DNA of 64,000 bases from NCBI RefSeq assembly GCF_019668485.1, contig NZ_AP024619.1, forward strand, positions 1,549,001 through 1,613,000, given 5' to 3'. This DNA comes from Gelria sp. Kuro-4. GTDB lineage: Bacteria > Bacillota > DTU030 > DUMP01. Positions 17,620 through 27,080 of the stretch are shown here, one piece after another (positions within the stretch are counted from its first letter, which is position 1; every line of letters starts with the position of its first letter). The position numbers were made by a program, and so were the translations under genes. A model generated the notes under the pieces. That model was given only the letters and a program-made list of their open reading frames with translations, did no database searches and was not told where the DNA came from.

Positions 17620-18563
17620 ACGTGGCAAAGATAGGGCTCCTGTTCCCCGGCCAGGGTGCGCAGTACGTGGGCATGGGCCAGGACCTGGCCCGCCGGTATC
17701 CCAAGGCACGGGCGCTCTTTGCCGAGGCCGATGCGGCGCTGGGCTTTCCCTTAAGCGAGCTCTGCTTTACAGGCCCGGAGGAGGAGCTGACCCTCACCGC
17801 CAATACCCAACCCGCCGTCCTGGCTACCAGTATAGCCTGCTGGGAGATTCTGAAGGATTACGGGGTCAAGCCGGCCGTTACCGCCGGCCTCAGCCTGGGC
17901 GAGTACTCGGCCCACGTGAGCGCCGGGACGCTGGACTTTGCGGAAGCGGTGCGGCTGGTGCGCAAGCGCGGCGAGTTTATGGAAAGCGCCGTGCCCAGCG
18001 GTCAGGGTACCATGGCGGCTGTCCTGGGGTTGAGCCGGGAAGAGGTGGAGGAGGTCTGCCGCGCGGCTGCCGGCATGGGGGTGGTGGAGCCGGCCAACTA
18101 CAACTGCCCGGGGCAGATCGTCATCGCGGGGGAGACCGCCGCGGTGACCGCGGCGGCGGAGCTCGCCCTGGCGCGCGGCGCCAAGAAGGTGATTCCCCTC
18201 AAGGTGAGCGGGCCGTTTCACTCCCGGCTGCTGGCGCCGGCCGGCGAGCGCCTGGCCGGGGAGCTGGCGCGGGTCAGCCTGAGCGACCCCGACCTGCCGG
18301 TGGTGGCCAACGTGACGGCCCAGTACGTGCGGGACAAGGAAGAGGTTAAAGACCTCTTGGTCAAGCAGGTGAGCCACCCGGTGCTCTGGGAGGACTCGGT
18401 GCAGCGGATGCTGGCCGACGGGGTGGATACCTTCATCGAGGTGGGACCAGGACGAGCCCTTTCGGGCTTCGTCAAAAAGATCGATCGCCGGGCCCGCTGC
18501 CTCCAGGTGGGCGACTTGAGCTCGCTCCAAAATACCCTTGCAGAGCTTGAGGGGGTTGGATAA
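17616..18563 (+). CDS. fabD: Malonyl-CoA:ACP acyltransferase
   Basis: A 315-residue FabD that loads malonyl groups onto ACP. The start GLLFPGQGAQYVGMGQDL is typical. The nucleophile Ser93 lies in GLSLGEYSAH, where most bacterial FabD proteins have GHSLGE, so the residue before the serine is Leu rather than His. The GPFHSRLL segment carries the catalytic His. The GTG start overlaps the fabK stop. A GTG 6 bases later is an alternative start. Confidence 0.96.
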   Translation: MNVAKIGLLFPGQGAQYVGMGQDLARRYPKARALFAEADAALGFPLSELCFTGPEEELTLTANTQPAVLATSIACWEILKDYGVKPAVTAGLSLGEYSAHVSAGTLDFAEAVRLVRKRGEFMESAVPSGQGTMAAVLGLSREEVEEVCRAAAGMGVVEPANYNCPGQIVIAGETAAVTAAAELALARGAKKVIPLKVSGPFHSRLLAPAGERLAGELARVSLSDPDLPVVANVTAQYVRDKEEVKDLLVKQVSHPVLWEDSVQRMLADGVDTFIEVGPGRALSGFVKKIDRRARCLQVGDLSSLQNTLAELEGVG

Positions 18564-18564
18564 A

Positions 18565-19308
18565 ATGGTATTGATTCCAGGGGCCGCCGTAGTCACCGGT
18601 GGTTCGCGCGGTATCGGCCGCGCGATCGCTCTAGAGCTGGCCCGCCTGGGGGCTCCAGTGGCGGTGAATTACGCCGGCCGGGCGGAAGCGGCCCGGGAGG
18701 TGGTCGAGCTTATCACGGCGGCAGGCGGCCGGGCCGTGGCCGTACAGGCCGACGTGGCCCAAGCGGCGGAGGCGGGGCGGCTGCTGGCAGAGGCCGAAGC
18801 AGCCCTGGGGCCGGTGGGGATCCTGGTCAATAACGCCGGCATCACCCGCGACGGGCTGCTGCTGCGCATGAAGGAAGAAGACTGGGACGCGGTTTTAAAT
18901 ACTAATTTAAGCGGCGTCTTTCACTGTACGCAGGCAGCGCTGCGGGGCATGCTGAAGCGGCGCCGGGGGCGCATTGTGAACACCGCCTCCATTGTGGGCC
19001 TGACCGGCAATGCCGGGCAGGCGAATTACGCGGCCGCCAAGGCCGGGATCATTGGTTTTACCAAGTCGGTGGCCAGGGAGGTTGCAGGACGGGGGATTAC
19101 GGTCAACGCCGTGGCGCCCGGCTTCATCGCCACCGAGATGACGACCAAGCTGCCCGCGGAGGTACGAGAAGCGTACCGGAGCCGTATCCCCCTGGGGCGC
19201 TTCGGGGAGCCGGAGGACGTAGCCCGGGCTGTGGCCTTTCTCGCCAGCGAAGCGGCCGCCTACATAACCGGCCAGGTGCTGGCCGTGGACGGCGGGCTGG
19301 CGATGTAG
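18565..19308 (+). CDS. fabG: 3-oxoacyl-ACP reductase
   Basis: A 247-residue short-chain dehydrogenase reducing 3-oxoacyl-ACP with NADPH. It shows TGGSRGIGRAIA for cofactor binding, NNAGITRDGLLLRMKEEDWD, the catalytic Ser (NTASIVG), YAAAKAG (Tyr-x3-Lys), and the C-terminal AAYITGQVLAVDGGLAM. ATG at 18565 follows fabD directly. Confidence 0.96.
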   Translation: MVLIPGAAVVTGGSRGIGRAIALELARLGAPVAVNYAGRAEAAREVVELITAAGGRAVAVQADVAQAAEAGRLLAEAEAALGPVGILVNNAGITRDGLLLRMKEEDWDAVLNTNLSGVFHCTQAALRGMLKRRRGRIVNTASIVGLTGNAGQANYAAAKAGIIGFTKSVAREVAGRGITVNAVAPGFIATEMTTKLPAEVREAYRSRIPLGRFGEPEDVARAVAFLASEAAAYITGQVLAVDGGLAM

Positions 19309-19373
19309 GGCATACTGCCTCCTGCTTCGGTTTACCCTAAGGTAGCGCGGGCACGCGAAAGGAGGTGAAGGTT

Positions 19374-19604
19374 GTGGCCATTTTCGACCGCGTCAAGGAG
19401 ATCATTGTTGACCAGTTGGGGGTAGATGAGGAGGCGGTGACGCCAGAGGCCTCTTTCGTCGAGGACCTGGGAGCCGACTCCCTCGATATCGTTGAACTGG
19501 TGATGGCGCTCGAAGAGGAGTTCGGGATCGAGATTCCCGATGAGGACGCTGAGAAGATCGCTACCGTAGGTGATGCGGTGGAATACATCAAGGCGAATTC
19601 GTAG
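19374..19604 (+). CDS. acpP: Acyl carrier protein
   Basis: A 76-residue ACP with the phosphopantetheine serine in [23 protein letters not shown] at 19374 lies 8 bases after AAAGGAGG; the upstream in-frame GTG at 19365 overlaps that ribosome site. The protein is strongly acidic, as usual. It sits between fabG and fabF and is followed by a short hairpin. Confidence 0.97.
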   Translation: MAIFDRVKEIIVDQLGVDEEAVTPEASFVEDLGADSLDIVELVMALEEEFGIEIPDEDAEKIATVGDAVEYIKANS

Positions 19605-19622
19605 GGATTAGCTAAGGAAGGT

Positions 19623-19649
19623 TCCCGTAGTTTACGCTACGGGACTTTT
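19623..19649 (+). terminator. Intra-operon hairpin between acpP and fabF
   Basis: TCCCGTAG-TTTACG-CTACGGGA followed by CTTTTC. It may partially terminate or process the message, keeping acpP mRNA in excess over fabF and rnc. Confidence 0.6.
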
Positions 19650-19693
19650 CATAGAGCCTGCTTTTACGTTACAAAGTTAGGAGTGTGGAACCT

Positions 19694-20938
19694 GTGGGCA
19701 AGAGGGCGGTTATAACGGGTATCGGTGCCCTTACCCCGATCGGATGTGGCAAAGAAGGCTTCTTTGCAGGCCTGCGTGCAGCCCGCAACGGGATCGGCCG
19801 CATTACCCGGTTTGATCCCGCGCCCTTCGGCAGCCAGATGGCCGGTGAGATCCGTGACTTCGAGCCGGCGGACTACATGGATAAAAAAGAGAGCCGCCGG
19901 ATGGACCGCTTCTGCCAGCTGGGCGTGGCGGCGGCGCGCCTGGCGGTGGCGGACGGGCAGCTTAAGCTGGAGGAGGAAGACCCGTGCCGGGTGGGCCTGT
20001 CCATCGGCTCGGGCATCGGCGGGATTGAAACCTTTACCGAGCAGGTGCTGGTGCTCGATAAAAAGGGTCCGGGGCGGGTGAGCCCGTTTTTCATCCCGAT
20101 GATGATCCCCAACATGGCGGCCGGCCAGATTTCCATCTTCCTCGGAATCAAAGGGCCGAGCCTGACCACGGTGAGCGCCTGTGCCTCTAGCGCGGATGCC
20201 ATCGGCCACGCCCTGCGCCTCATTCAGCGGGGCGAAGTGGATGTGGTGGTGGCCGGGGGAACCGAAGCCCCCATCACGCCGGTCAGCCTGGCCGGTTTCG
20301 GCAGCATGAAGGCCCTCTCCACCCGCAATGACGACCCGGAACATGCCTGCCGGCCCTTCGACCGCGACCGCGACGGTTTTGTGATGGGCGAGGGGGCCGG
20401 GGTGGTCCTGGTGGAGGAACTGGAGCACGCCCGGGCGCGCGGCGCGCACATTTACGCTGAACTCTGCGGCTACGGGGCCAGCTCCGATGCCTATCACATA
20501 ACGGCCCCGGCGCCGGGAGGGGAAGGAGCGGCGCGGGCCATGGCCCTGGCCTTAGCCGATGCCGGGGTGACGCCGGTGGAGGTGGATTATGTAAACGCCC
20601 ACGGCACTTCCACCGGCTACAACGACCTTTATGAAACCCAGGCGATAAAGAGCGTCTTCGGCGAGCAGGCCCACCGGGTGGCGGTGAGTTCCACCAAATC
20701 GATGACGGGGCACCTCTTGGGAGCGGCTGGGGCGGTGGAGCTGATCGCCTGCCTCTTCGCCCTGGAAGAGGGGATTATTCCCCCGACCATCAACTACACC
20801 ACCCCCGATCCCGACTGCGACCTGGACTATGTGCCCAACACACCGCGGGAAGCACAGGTCCGAACCGCCCTGAGCAACTCCTTCGGCTTCGGCGGGCACA
20901 ACGCAGCTTTAGTGGTGAGAAGGTTGGACCGTGAGTGA
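19694..20938 (+). CDS. fabF: 3-oxoacyl-ACP synthase II
   Basis: A 414-residue KAS II elongation enzyme. The catalytic Cys lies in VSACASSADAIG, the two His in NAHGTSTGYND and TGHLLGAAGAVE, and the C-terminus ends with NSFGFGGHNAALVV. GTG at 19694 lies 10 bases after AGGAG; GTG at 19685 is nearly on top of it. The 3' end overlaps the rnc start by 8 bases. Confidence 0.96.
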   Translation: MGKRAVITGIGALTPIGCGKEGFFAGLRAARNGIGRITRFDPAPFGSQMAGEIRDFEPADYMDKKESRRMDRFCQLGVAAARLAVADGQLKLEEEDPCRVGLSIGSGIGGIETFTEQVLVLDKKGPGRVSPFFIPMMIPNMAAGQISIFLGIKGPSLTTVSACASSADAIGHALRLIQRGEVDVVVAGGTEAPITPVSLAGFGSMKALSTRNDDPEHACRPFDRDRDGFVMGEGAGVVLVEELEHARARGAHIYAELCGYGASSDAYHITAPAPGGEGAARAMALALADAGVTPVEVDYVNAHGTSTGYNDLYETQAIKSVFGEQAHRVAVSSTKSMTGHLLGAAGAVELIACLFALEEGIIPPTINYTTPDPDCDLDYVPNTPREAQVRTALSNSFGFGGHNAALVVRRLDRE

Positions 20939-21623
20939 AGGGCGCGGGTTGGAGAAACTAAAGGCCACGCTGGCGGCCTGGCAGGTGCCGGTGGAGCCGG
21001 CCCTGCTGGAGGAGGCCGTAACCCATTCCTCCTACGCTTATGAACACGGGACCCGTTCCAACGAGCGCCTGGAGTTTCTCGGCGATGCGGTGCTGGAGCT
21101 GGTGATCAGCGAAAAGCTCTTTAAGGACCGGGCGGCGGACCCGGAGGGTGTGCTGACGCGCCTTAGGGCCGCCCTGGTTTGTGAGTCCACCCTGGCCGTG
21201 TGGGCCGGCGAACTCGCTCTGGCGGAGGCCGTATACCTGGGGCGGGGTGAAGAGGCCCAGGGCGGGCGGCAGCGGCCGGCGCTGCTGGCGGATGCCGTGG
21301 AGGCCCTCCTGGGTGCGGTTTACTTAAGCGGCGGGCTGCCGGCGGCGCGGGCCCTGGTGGAGCGGCTGGCGGCTCCCTTTTGGAACGGAATAGAGGAGAT
21401 AAAGACGGACTGCAAGACAGAGCTGCAGGAACGGCTGCAACAAGGCGGGGAAGTGGCCATCGAATACCGGGTGCTCACCGCCAGCGGGCCGGACCACGCC
21501 CGCACCTTTACTGTGGGCCTTTTTGTCGACGGGACCGAACGGGCCCGGGGTACAGGCGCGAGCAAAAAGGAGGCCGAGCAGGAGGCGGCCTGCCGCCTGC
21601 TGCAGGAGCTCGGGGCGGGCTAG
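20931..21623 (+). CDS. rnc: Ribonuclease III
   Basis: A 230-residue double-strand-specific endoribonuclease that processes rRNA. The signature NERLEFLGDAVLELVISEKLF carries metal-binding residues, with a second acidic patch at LADAVEALLGAVYL. A C-terminal dsRNA-binding domain starts near residue 157 (DCKTELQERLQQ) and ends with GASKKEAEQEAACRLLQEL. It overlaps fabF, a common clostridial arrangement. Confidence 0.96.
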   Translation: MSEGRGLEKLKATLAAWQVPVEPALLEEAVTHSSYAYEHGTRSNERLEFLGDAVLELVISEKLFKDRAADPEGVLTRLRAALVCESTLAVWAGELALAEAVYLGRGEEAQGGRQRPALLADAVEALLGAVYLSGGLPAARALVERLAAPFWNGIEEIKTDCKTELQERLQQGGEVAIEYRVLTASGPDHARTFTVGLFVDGTERARGTGASKKEAEQEAACRLLQELGAG

Positions 21624-21707
21624 CCGCAGGCAGCGGCGGCGACCCGGTTGCTTGAGTACTTTATCAGCAGAAAAAGCGTACTTCATCCTTTTCTCTGCCA
21701 GGGAAAA

Positions 21708-21734
21708 GCAGGAATTTTTCGGCAGGAGGCGAAT
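21708..21734 (+). promoter_or_regulatory. Candidate sigma-H promoter of spoVS
   Basis: GCAGGAATT fits the sigma-H -35 (RnAGGAWWW). After 11 bp, GGCGAAT fits the -10 (RnnGAAT). It lies 47 bp before the spoVS start, and spoVS is a known sigma-H gene in Bacillus. Confidence 0.65.
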
Positions 21735-21780
21735 AGAATTAACGAGCCCTATGGTCGATCTAACTAAGGGAGGCAGAGAG

Positions 21781-22041
21781 GTGGAAGTACTCAAAGTTTC
21801 AGCTCAATCCAACCCTAAATCAGTAGCGGGTGCTCTGGCGGCTGTCCTCAGGGAACACGGCGCGGCAGAGGTTCAGGCGGTGGGCGCCGGTGCGGTGAAC
21901 CAGGCCGTCAAGGCGGTGGCCATTGCGCGCGGCTTCGTCGCCCCGAATGGCATGGACCTGGTTTGTGTTCCTGCCTTTGCCGAGATTGAGATCGATGGGG
22001 AGGAGCGCACGGCGATTAAGCTGCTCATCGGCCCGCGTTGA
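21781..22041 (+). CDS. spoVS: Stage V sporulation protein S
   Basis: An 86-residue SpoVS, an Alba-fold protein affecting septation and coat assembly during sporulation. The start EVLKVSAQSNPKSVAGALAAVLREHG and the segment AVGAGAVNQAVKAVAIARGFV are almost invariant in the family. GTG at 21781 gives the normal family length, and GGGAGG lies upstream. It has its own sporulation-type promoter and a terminator after it. Confidence 0.96.
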   Translation: MEVLKVSAQSNPKSVAGALAAVLREHGAAEVQAVGAGAVNQAVKAVAIARGFVAPNGMDLVCVPAFAEIEIDGEERTAIKLLIGPR

Positions 22042-22069
22042 GCGCGGCCGGCCGGGTGAGAGGGCTTTG

Positions 22070-22099
22070 AGGCCTGCCTGGGGAGGGTGGGCCTTTTTG
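22070..22099 (+). terminator. Terminator after spoVS
   Basis: AGGCCTGCC pairs with GGTGGGCCT (two G-T wobbles) and is followed by a T tract. Confidence 0.7.
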
Positions 22100-22162
22100 T
22101 TGTGGGGCTAGGCGGGACCGACGGCCTGTGATAAAATGGAAAGAGTGGGGAGGAGGGGCTGG

Positions 22163-25100
22163 ATGTACCTCGAACGGTTGGTGATACAGGGCTTTAAGTC
22201 CTTTGCCGAACGCCTGGAGCTTACCTTTGAGCCGGGCATAGCCGCCATCGTAGGCCCCAACGGGAGCGGCAAGAGCAACATCGTGGACGCCATCCGCTGG
22301 GCGCTGGGCGAACAAAGCCTGCACGCGCTGCGCGGCGAACGCCTGGAGGACATTATTTTCAGCGGGTCGGATCACCGGCGGGCGCACGGCCTGGCCGAGG
22401 TGACCCTGGTTTTTGCCAACGCCGACGGCAGGCTTCCCGTTCCCTATTCGGAGGTGAGCGTTACCCGCCGGGCCTACCGCTCGGGCAACAGCGAGTTTCT
22501 GCTGAACGGGGTTGCCTGCCGGCTGAAAGATATCCAGGAGCTTTTCTGGGATACCGGCCTGGGGCGGGAAGGGTACTCCTTTATCGGCCAGGGCCGCGTC
22601 GATGAAGTTTTGAACCTCAAACCGGAAGAGCGGCGGGTGTTCCTGGAACAGGCCGCCGGCGTATGGAAGTACCGGCAGCGCAAGAAAGAGGCGGCGGCGA
22701 AGCTGGCAGAGATTGACCAGGACCTGGTCCGCTTGAACGATGTGCAGGCGGAACTCGAGCGCCAGCGCGGCCCCCTGGAGGAGGAGGCCCGCCGCGCCGA
22801 GCGCTGTCTGGAAAAGAGCCGGCGGCTGAAAGACCTGGAGGTTTTTCTCGGACTAACCGAGATCAAGGAACTGGCGGCACGGCTCGATGCAGCCCGGGCC
22901 CAGGCCGAGGCAGACCGCCTGCGGCTGGCGACGCTCGCCGGAAGGCGCTCGCAGCTGGAGGCGCGCCTGGAGAAGGAAAAACTGGAGCTCGCCGGGAAGG
23001 AGGCCGCCTGGCAGGAGCAGGGGTGCGCGCTGCACCGGCTGGAGGAAAAGCTGGCGGCGATTGAGCGGAGCAGAACAGAGCTTACAGCGGCGGGGCGGGA
23101 ACGGGCGGCCCGGGTGGAAGCGCTGGCACGGCGCCGGGAGGAGATTGCCCGGGAACGGCAGGAGCTGGGCCGGCTCATGGCCCAGGAGAAGGACGAACAG
23201 GCGGCCGTGCAACAGGCCCTGGAAGAGAGGCAGGCCGCCCTGGCCGCGCTGGAGGATGCGGCGCGCCGGGCGGAGGCGGAACTGAGCGCAACCGGCCAAG
23301 CTCTTCGGGAGCGCCGGGAACGAACCATCGCCCTGCTCAGCGAACGGGCAGCCAAAGCCAACGCGCTCCAGGCCCTGGACCACGAGGAAAAGAAGCTCAA
23401 GGAGCGGCGGGAGCGCGTCCTGGCCACGGGTAAGGCTGCGGAGGCACGGGCGGAGGAGCTCGCGGCGGCCCGGGATAAAGAAAACACGCGCCTGGCGGCT
23501 CGCAAAAAAGACCTGGCTGCGCGCCAGGAGGAGCGGGCGGCGCTGGAAAAAGAGCTGGAGCGCCTGCAGGGGGTTTTGGAGGAGGAGCGGCGGCAAAGCC
23601 AGGACGCCTGGCGGGAGCTGGAGCGGGCCCGGGCGGAGCTCACCACCCAGAAGAACCTGCTGCAAAACCACGATGGTTACAGCCAGGGGCCGCGCGCCGT
23701 GCTCAAGGCGAAGCTTCCGGGCATTCACGGGGCCGTGGCGGACCTCCTGGAGGTGCCGGCGGGGCTCGAACTGGCTCTGGAAGCGGCCTTGGGCGGTGCT
23801 CAGGAGTACTTGGTGGCGGAGACAGATGAGGAAGCGGCGGCGGCCATTGCCTGGCTCAAAGAAAAAGGGCTGGGCCGGGCCACCTTTTTGCCCCTCAACA
23901 CCGTCCGTCCCTTTTCTCCCCGGCCGGAGGAAAGGAAGCTCGGCCAGCACCCGGATGTGCTGGGGTGGGCGGCGGAGCTGGTGGACTTTGCGCCCCGGCA
24001 CCGGGCGGCGGTGGAACACCTGCTCGGCCGGGTGTTGGTGGCGCAGACCCTGGCCGCCGCCCGGACGGTGGCGCGGGCGGCCGGTTACCGCCTGAAGATC
24101 GTCACGGTGGAGGGCGATGTTCTCAGCCCGGGAGGCAGCATGAGCGGCGGCAGCCGCCGGCGGGAGCAACGCTCGCTTTTTACGCGCGCCCGGCGGGTGC
24201 GCGAACTGGAGAAGGCAGTTGAGGCGGCCGGGGAGAGATTCGCCGCGGCTGAAGCGCGGACTGAACAGGCGAAGAAGCGTACCGCCGAGCTCCGGGAGGC
24301 CCTGGGCCGCCTGGAGCAGGAGCTGCGGGAGCTGGAGCAGGCGCACAGCGCCGGCGCCCGTGCCCTGGCCCAGTACGAGGCCCAGCTCGCTGAGCTTGGG
24401 CACGCCCGCTCCACCTGGGAGGAGGAGGCGGCGGCTCTGGCGGAGAGCTTGAGGGAACTGGCCGGCGAGCGCGCCCGGGCCGAGGACGAACGGGCCCAGC
24501 TGGCAGCTGCGATCGAGCGCTGGGAAGAGGAGACGCACAGCCTGGAAAACAGGGAGGCCGGGCTTAGGGCTGCGGCGGCTGCGGCCCAGGAGAAGGTCAC
24601 CCGGATGCGCCTTGACCTGGCGGCGCTGGAAGAGAAGGCGCGGAACCTGGCGCTGCGGGAAAAGGAACGGGAAGAGGCGCTGCTTCGCCTGGAGCGCGAG
24701 CTGGCGGAACAGGAAACCCGCGTCCGGGAAATGCAGGAGCTTGACCGGGCGGCCGCCGGCCAGCGGCGGCAGCTGGAGAAGGAGCAGGCGGTCCACCAGG
24801 CCGCCTGGGCGGCGCTGCGTGCCAAACTGGATAAGCTGGCGGCGCGGGTGGGGGACCTCAGGCGGGCGCTGGAGGAGGAGGAAAAGGCGGGCCGCGCTCT
24901 GCGCCGGCAGGAGGATGCCTTGCGCCAGACAGTGCACGAAGAGGAAGTGACCCTGGAGCGCTTGGCGGCAGAACACGCTGCGGCCGAGCGGCGGCTCTTT
25001 GAGACCCATGGTGTTCCTCAGGGCGCTCCGCTTCCGGCGCTGGAGCTCAGCGTAGAGGAAGCCCGGGCCCGGGTGGCGGAGCTTAAGGCCGAGCTCGCCG

Positions 25101-25705
25101 CCTTGGGCGAGGTTAACCTTAAGGCGCCGCAGATGCTGGCGGAACTTGAGGAGCGCTGCAGCTTCCTGGCGGAACAGGCAGGGGACCTCATGGCGGCGCG
25201 GGACTCACTGGAGAAGATGATGCGCGAGATCGACCGCACGGTGGCGCGCCGCCTGGAGGATACTTACGGAGAGCTGCGGGTAAACTTCCAGGAGGTTTTC
25301 CAGCGGCTCTTCGGCGGCGGGCGGGCAGATCTGGTGCTCACGGGCAGCGAAGACCCTTTGACGGCAGGTCTGGAGATATTTGCCCAGCTGCCGGGCAAAA
25401 AAATGCAGCCGCTCAGCCTTTTGTCCGGCGGGGAGCGCGCGCTCACCGGCATTGCTTTCCTTTTTGCTCTGCTCACGGCGCGCACATCCAGCCTCTGCGT
25501 CCTGGATGAGATTGACGCCGCCCTGGATGAGGCCAATGCCGCCCGCTTTCTGTCGTACCTGGAGGAGCTGGCCGTGAGCACGCAGTTCATCATGATCACC
25601 CACCGCAAGCAGGCCATGCTCCGGGCCAAGTCGCTTTACGGCCTGGCCATGGGGGCCAGCGGGGTTTCGCGCCTGGTGTCGATCCGGTTGGAGGAAGCAG
25701 TTTAG
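22163..25705 (+). CDS. smc: Chromosome segregation protein SMC
   Basis: A 1180-residue SMC ATPase, the core of bacterial condensin. The N-terminal ATPase half has Walker A GPNGSGKS at residues 31-38. Two long coiled coils, very rich in Glu, Arg and Ala, flank a hinge at roughly residues 510-660 ([26 protein letters not shown] onward). The C-terminal half carries the ABC signature [13 protein letters not shown] and Walker [19 protein letters not shown] at 22163 gives the family N-terminus [15 protein letters not shown]; a longer reading frame from 22136 has no support. It is followed by ftsY as in most Firmicutes. Confidence 0.97.
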   Translation: MYLERLVIQGFKSFAERLELTFEPGIAAIVGPNGSGKSNIVDAIRWALGEQSLHALRGERLEDIIFSGSDHRRAHGLAEVTLVFANADGRLPVPYSEVSVTRRAYRSGNSEFLLNGVACRLKDIQELFWDTGLGREGYSFIGQGRVDEVLNLKPEERRVFLEQAAGVWKYRQRKKEAAAKLAEIDQDLVRLNDVQAELERQRGPLEEEARRAERCLEKSRRLKDLEVFLGLTEIKELAARLDAARAQAEADRLRLATLAGRRSQLEARLEKEKLELAGKEAAWQEQGCALHRLEEKLAAIERSRTELTAAGRERAARVEALARRREEIARERQELGRLMAQEKDEQAAVQQALEERQAALAALEDAARRAEAELSATGQALRERRERTIALLSERAAKANALQALDHEEKKLKERRERVLATGKAAEARAEELAAARDKENTRLAARKKDLAARQEERAALEKELERLQGVLEEERRQSQDAWRELERARAELTTQKNLLQNHDGYSQGPRAVLKAKLPGIHGAVADLLEVPAGLELALEAALGGAQEYLVAETDEEAAAAIAWLKEKGLGRATFLPLNTVRPFSPRPEERKLGQHPDVLGWAAELVDFAPRHRAAVEHLLGRVLVAQTLAAARTVARAAGYRLKIVTVEGDVLSPGGSMSGGSRRREQRSLFTRARRVRELEKAVEAAGERFAAAEARTEQAKKRTAELREALGRLEQELRELEQAHSAGARALAQYEAQLAELGHARSTWEEEAAALAESLRELAGERARAEDERAQLAAAIERWEEETHSLENREAGLRAAAAAAQEKVTRMRLDLAALEEKARNLALREKEREEALLRLERELAEQETRVREMQELDRAAAGQRRQLEKEQAVHQAAWAALRAKLDKLAARVGDLRRALEEEEKAGRALRRQEDALRQTVHEEEVTLERLAAEHAAAERRLFETHGVPQGAPLPALELSVEEARARVAELKAELAALGEVNLKAPQMLAELEERCSFLAEQAGDLMAARDSLEKMMREIDRTVARRLEDTYGELRVNFQEVFQRLFGGGRADLVLTGSEDPLTAGLEIFAQLPGKKMQPLSLLSGGERALTGIAFLFALLTARTSSLCVLDEIDAALDEANAARFLSYLEELAVSTQFIMITHRKQAMLRAKSLYGLAMGASGVSRLVSIRLEEAV

Positions 25706-25721
25706 GTAAGGAGGAACGGAG

Positions 25722-26648
25722 TTGGCGGGATTTTGGAGCCGTTTGAGCGCCGGGCTCGCGAAGACCCGGACCGCACTGACAGAACGCTTACAGGAGATCG
25801 TGCCCCTGGGGGGAAAGGTTAAGGAGGAAACGCTGACAGAGCTGGAGGAGATTCTGCTCGGTTCCGACGTGGGGGTGACCGTGGCCGAGGACCTTTTGGC
25901 GGCCGTCCGCCGCGAACGGGTGGGCTCGGCGGCGGGCCTCCGGGCAGCCCTGGCGAAGCGGCTGGAGGAACTGCTGGCCGAGGGGCACACCCCCCTGGCC
26001 GCCGCCGTAGAACCGCCGCTCACCATACTGGTGGTGGGGGTGAACGGCGCCGGGAAAACGACCAGCATTGCCAAACTGGCCGCCCGCTACCGGCGCGAGG
26101 GCAAAAAGGTCATCCTGGCCGCCTGCGACACCTTCCGGGCGGCGGCGGCGGACCAGCTGGCGGTCTGGGCGCAGCGCACCGGCGCGGAACTCATCCAGCA
26201 CCAGGAGGGTTCCGACCCGGCGGCGGTGGCGTACGACGCCCTGCAGGCGGCGCTGGCGCGCCGGGCCGACGTTTTGATCGTCGATACCGCCGGCCGGCTG
26301 CAGACCAAGAAGAACCTTATGGCGGAACTGGGCAAAATCCACCGGGTCTTAAACCGCGTGCGTCCCGACCTGCCCCAGGAGGTGCTTCTGGTCCTCGACG
26401 CCACCACCGGCCAGAATGCCCTCAGCCAGGCCCGGCTCTTCCGGGAGACGGTGCCGCTCACCGGTGTCATCTTAGCCAAGCTGGACGGGACGGCCAAAGG
26501 CGGCATCGCAGTGGCGGTGCAGCGCGACCTGGGGCTGCCCATTAAGCTGATCGGGGTCGGCGAGGGAATGGACGACCTGGCGGACTTTCAGCCGGCGGCC
26601 TTTGTGGCGGCCCTCCTCGGGGAGGCTTCCCCGGAAGCTGAGGCTTGA
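25722..26648 (+). CDS. ftsY: Signal recognition particle receptor FtsY
   Basis: A 308-residue SRP receptor GTPase with a short N-terminal A region. The N domain is about residues 20-90. The G domain starts with GVNGAGKTT at 106-114, followed by DTFRAAAADQL, DTAGR and TKLDGTAKGG-like LAKLDGTAKGG. It uses a TTG start behind TAAGGAGG, supported by the ribosome site and protein length. It docks ribosome-SRP complexes (see ffh below) at the membrane. Confidence 0.96.
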   Translation: MAGFWSRLSAGLAKTRTALTERLQEIVPLGGKVKEETLTELEEILLGSDVGVTVAEDLLAAVRRERVGSAAGLRAALAKRLEELLAEGHTPLAAAVEPPLTILVVGVNGAGKTTSIAKLAARYRREGKKVILAACDTFRAAAADQLAVWAQRTGAELIQHQEGSDPAAVAYDALQAALARRADVLIVDTAGRLQTKKNLMAELGKIHRVLNRVRPDLPQEVLLVLDATTGQNALSQARLFRETVPLTGVILAKLDGTAKGGIAVAVQRDLGLPIKLIGVGEGMDDLADFQPAAFVAALLGEASPEAEA

Positions 26649-26673
26649 CAGGGGCCGCCCTTTCTTTTAGAAT
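26645..26673 (+). promoter_or_regulatory. Sigma-A promoter for ylxM-ffh
   Basis: TTGACA, a 17-bp spacer and TAGAAT. It begins at the 3' end of ftsY and would start the ylxM-ffh-rpsP transcript. Confidence 0.8.
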
Positions 26674-26719
26674 GTCTTCTGTAGGTGTAAAGTAAAGGTG
26701 CTTAACAGGGGCGGGTAGA

Positions 26720-27079
26720 ATGGATGCTCGCGTGCGCACCAGTCTGCTGTACGACTTTTACGGCCCGCTGCTCACCGAACGGCAACAGCGCTTTATCGAA
26801 CTGTATTTCGGCGAGGATCTTTCCTTGGGCGAGATAGCGGCTGAGTTCCAAATCAGCCGCCAGGCGGTGCACGACATCCTGCACCGTTCGGAGGCGGCTC
26901 TGGAGGCCTTGGAGGCGAAACTGGGGCTGCTCAGGCAGTACCAAAGGCAAAAGCGGCGCTATGCAAGGCTGCGCGCGCTGCTCGAGGAGCTCAGGGAGCG
27001 AGGTTTGACCCCGCCGCAGGAGGCATTGGTGCAGGAAATGACGGCCCTACTCGAGGCCATGGGCCGGGAGGTGGATTAA
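26720..27079 (+). CDS. ylxM: YlxM family helix-turn-helix protein
   Basis: A 119-residue protein of the YlxM/sigma-like HTH family that always accompanies ffh. The region LLTERQQRFIELYFGEDLSLGEIAAEFQISRQAVHDILHRSEAALE resembles sigma region 4. In streptococci YlxM modulates the SRP pathway. It ends one base before the ffh start. Confidence 0.93.
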   Translation: MDARVRTSLLYDFYGPLLTERQQRFIELYFGEDLSLGEIAAEFQISRQAVHDILHRSEAALEALEAKLGLLRQYQRQKRRYARLRALLEELRERGLTPPQEALVQEMTALLEAMGREVD

Positions 27080-27080
27080 A

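Noticed and set aside
22109-22137. Vegetative promoter for smc using TAAAAT at 22132
   Set aside because: The extended TGTGATAAAAT is suggestive, but no acceptable -35 lies 16-18 bp upstream.
22474-25009. Long open frames antisense to smc, up to 718 codons
   Set aside because: They are shadows produced by high GC and biased third positions of smc. Their composition (Ser/Arg-rich or Leu/Arg/Gln-rich) resembles no protein, and no ribosome sites fit.
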